This document shows, in pieces, positions 13,465 through 14,826 of a stretch of DNA of 14,826 bases (its first letter is position 1; every line of letters begins with the position of its first letter). Location: assembly GCA_964360445.1 (NCBI GenBank), contig CAYHWE010000023.1, forward strand, positions 1-14,826, read 5' to 3'. The DNA is from CAYHWE01 sp964360445 (GTDB lineage: Bacteria > Patescibacteriota > Patescibacteriia > Patescibacteriales > JAKAJF01). The notes beneath the pieces are model-generated. The model did not search any database. It had not been told where the DNA came from and saw only the letters and a list, made by a program, of their open reading frames with translations. The translations under genes were made by a program, and so were the position numbers.

Positions 13465-14727
13465 ATGCAATTTTTTGAAGAGCAAAAAAATCCGATGTTT
13501 AAAAAGGTTTTTATTGTTATTCTGGCATTGATCATGGTTTTGGCCAGTTTCGGGCTGGGCATGTATTTGCCGGGAAAGAGTGAGGCGGTCAAAGAGCTGG
13601 CGAAAAATGAGGCGGTTTATGCCGGTAAAATTTTAGGCAAATATAATACATCTGATAATGTCCTGATCCAGGATGTTGATTTCGCTCTGTTTTGGGAGGT
13701 TTGGGATACCCTGAAGAAAGAGTATGTTGATAAGGATAAATTGAACGAAAAAGAGATGTTTTATGGCGCGATCAAAGGAATGGTGGCGGCAGCAGGAGAT
13801 CCTTATACGATATTTATGGACCCTAAAATCGCCCAGGAGTTCGCGAACGATCTGGCCGGAACATTCGAGGGGATCGGAGCTGAAATCGGCATGAGAAAGG
13901 ATGTCCTGACCATTGTTGCTCCTTTAGCTGATTCTCCGGCGGAAAAAGCCGGATTAAAGGCCGGTGACAAGATTTTGGCGATTGACGGCGAAAATACCGC
14001 TGGAATAACCGTTGAAGAGGCTGTCAGCAAGATAAGAGGACGAAGGGATACCAATGTTATTTTGACCTTATTCAGAGAAGGAATGGATAAGCCGACTGAT
14101 TTCACGATAACCAGGAAACAGATTATTGTTAAAAGCATCAAAACCGAGAAAAGAGATGATGATATTTATGTTATCAAAATCAACAGCTTCAATGATGATA
14201 CTTATGATTTATTCACTAGGGCGGTAGCCGAAGTCATCAAGGATAGGCCGAAAGGAGTGATTTTGGATTTAAGGAATAATCCGGGCGGCTATCTTGATAC
14301 CGCGGTTGAAATCGCAAGCAGCTGGATCGAGGATGGCGTTGTTGTTACGGAAAAGTTCGGCGATGACAAGAAAAATGAATTTATGGCCCAGGGCAAGGCT
14401 TTGCTGAAAGACTATAAGACTGTTGTGCTGGTAAACCAGGGCAGCGCTTCCGCTTCCGAAATCCTGGCCGGGGCATTAAAAGATTATGGCAAAGCTGTTA
14501 TAATAGGAGAGAAGACTTTCGGGAAAGGGTCTGTGCAGACATTGGCTGATTTAGAAGACGGATCAGTCATAAAAATAACCATAGCTAAATGGTTGACACC
14601 GGCAGGCAATAATATCAATGAACAGGGGATTGAACCGGATGTTACGGTTGAATTAAGCCTGGATGACTATAATGGCAATAAGGATCCGCAGATGGATAAG
14701 GCGGTAGAAACTTTAAAAAATAAATAA
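13465..14727 (+). CDS. S41-family C-terminal processing protease with PDZ domain (420 aa)
   Basis: This is a Ctp-type serine protease that cleaves the C-terminal region of exported substrates, in many bacteria envelope or cell-wall enzymes. A signal anchor helix lies at about 14-34. A pre-domain (70-130, with FWEVWDTLKKEYVD and GDPYTIFMDP) leads to a PDZ domain (about 133-215, including GIGAEIG and SPAEKAGLKAGDKILAIDG). The protease core has LDLRNNPGGYLDTAVEIAS (267-285), Ser329 in NQGSASASEI and Lys354/Gln358 in FGKGSVQ. The 25-residue Ser-Lys and 4-residue Lys-Gln spacing equals that of E. coli Tsp (S430, K455, Q459), so the dyad is intact. The first ATG (13465) has no visible ribosome binding site, and Met11 (13495) is an alternative start. 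The gene stands alone, divergent from murA. Confidence 0.95.
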   Translation: MQFFEEQKNPMFKKVFIVILALIMVLASFGLGMYLPGKSEAVKELAKNEAVYAGKILGKYNTSDNVLIQDVDFALFWEVWDTLKKEYVDKDKLNEKEMFYGAIKGMVAAAGDPYTIFMDPKIAQEFANDLAGTFEGIGAEIGMRKDVLTIVAPLADSPAEKAGLKAGDKILAIDGENTAGITVEEAVSKIRGRRDTNVILTLFREGMDKPTDFTITRKQIIVKSIKTEKRDDDIYVIKINSFNDDTYDLFTRAVAEVIKDRPKGVILDLRNNPGGYLDTAVEIASSWIEDGVVVTEKFGDDKKNEFMAQGKALLKDYKTVVLVNQGSASASEILAGALKDYGKAVIIGEKTFGKGSVQTLADLEDGSVIKITIAKWLTPAGNNINEQGIEPDVTVELSLDDYNGNKDPQMDKAVETLKNK

Positions 14728-14733
14728 AAAAAT

Positions 14734-14764
14734 AGGGGGCCCCGGAGGTCCCCCTGATTTTGAT
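14734..14764. terminator. GC-rich hairpin terminator after the protease gene, probably bidirectional
   Basis: AGGGGG (14734-14739) pairs with CCCCCT (14750-14755) around a GC-rich interior (CCCCGGAGGT) that can add two further G-C pairs. On the plus side it is followed by GATTTTGATT. On the minus side it is followed by TATTTTTTTATTTATTTTT, a better U-run. This fits a terminator shared by the protease gene and a converging minus-strand gene. Confidence 0.8.
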
Positions 14765-14826
14765 TCATCTTTTTTTGATTATTATTTTTTTTATTCTACG
14801 GCCGCCCCACATCCCATCCTCGTCCC
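14765..14826 (-). CDS. Probable 3' end of a converging minus-strand gene, product unknown
   Basis: On the minus strand a frame is open from the window edge to a TGA at 14767-14765 and reads DEDGMWGGRRIKKIIIKKR. Nineteen codons are too few to name a protein. Support comes from the adjacent hairpin, whose better T-run faces this direction, from the basic tail typical of a C-terminus, and from base composition that shifts from GC-rich to A-rich exactly across the proposed end. It could also be non-coding sequence. Confidence 0.35.
   Translation of the reverse strand, partial: DEDGMWGGRRIKKIIIKKR

Noticed and set aside
1..14826. tRNA, rRNA, insertion sequence, phage or defence genes
   Set aside because: No cloverleaf, rRNA motif, transposase, integrase or defence-protein signature was seen on either strand.

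Overview
The window reads as chromosomal DNA of a low-to-moderate GC bacterium using the standard code; TGA is a genuine stop, for example in the rfbB/rfbD overlap. Several things point to a Candidate Phyla Radiation (Patescibacteria, Parcubacteria-like) genome: short, minimal versions of rhamnose enzymes, a PEGA plus beta-propeller membrane protein next to murA, a family-unknown surface protein paired with a tiny two-helix membrane protein, and degenerate short repeats at gene edges. This taxonomic call rests on remembered gene style, not on a marker gene or a search.

Bases 1-8739 form one long plus-strand surface-glycan operon with overlaps or gaps of mostly under 30 bases. It holds the end of a GT4 glycosyltransferase, a 471-residue membrane-anchored protein of unknown function, a 59-residue two-helix membrane protein, a broken 5' copy of the epimerase gene, an RmlC-like epimerase, a HIT-family hydrolase, rfbB, rfbD, rfbA and three GT2 glycosyltransferases. 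Together rfbA, rfbB, the RmlC-like gene and rfbD would convert glucose-1-phosphate and dTTP to dTDP-L-rhamnose, and the GT2 enzymes are the obvious candidates to use it. No flippase, polymerase or ligase is visible here.

Bases 8740-8885 break the operon. They hold an AT-rich hairpin, a 55-base imperfect palindrome and a promoter whose -35 box lies inside the palindrome. This promoter serves a fourth GT2 gene and then galU (UDP-glucose supply). galU converges on a minus-strand pair, murA followed by a PEGA/beta-propeller membrane protein, across a symmetric terminator centred at 10619/10620.

Bases 13256-13464 are a divergent promoter region between murA (minus) and a C-terminal processing protease (plus). 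A TTAGGG-like inverted repeat lies between the two promoters. The protease gene ends at a GC-rich hairpin with a T-run on each side, and the last 62 bases look like the 3' end of a converging minus-strand gene.

No CRISPR array, transposase, rRNA, tRNA or phage gene was seen. No intergenic stretch exceeds 300 bases. The window is mostly a recognisable glycan and cell-wall region. The least explained parts are the 471-residue/59-residue membrane pair, the truncated epimerase duplicate, the palindromic promoter element and an altered MurA catalytic loop.
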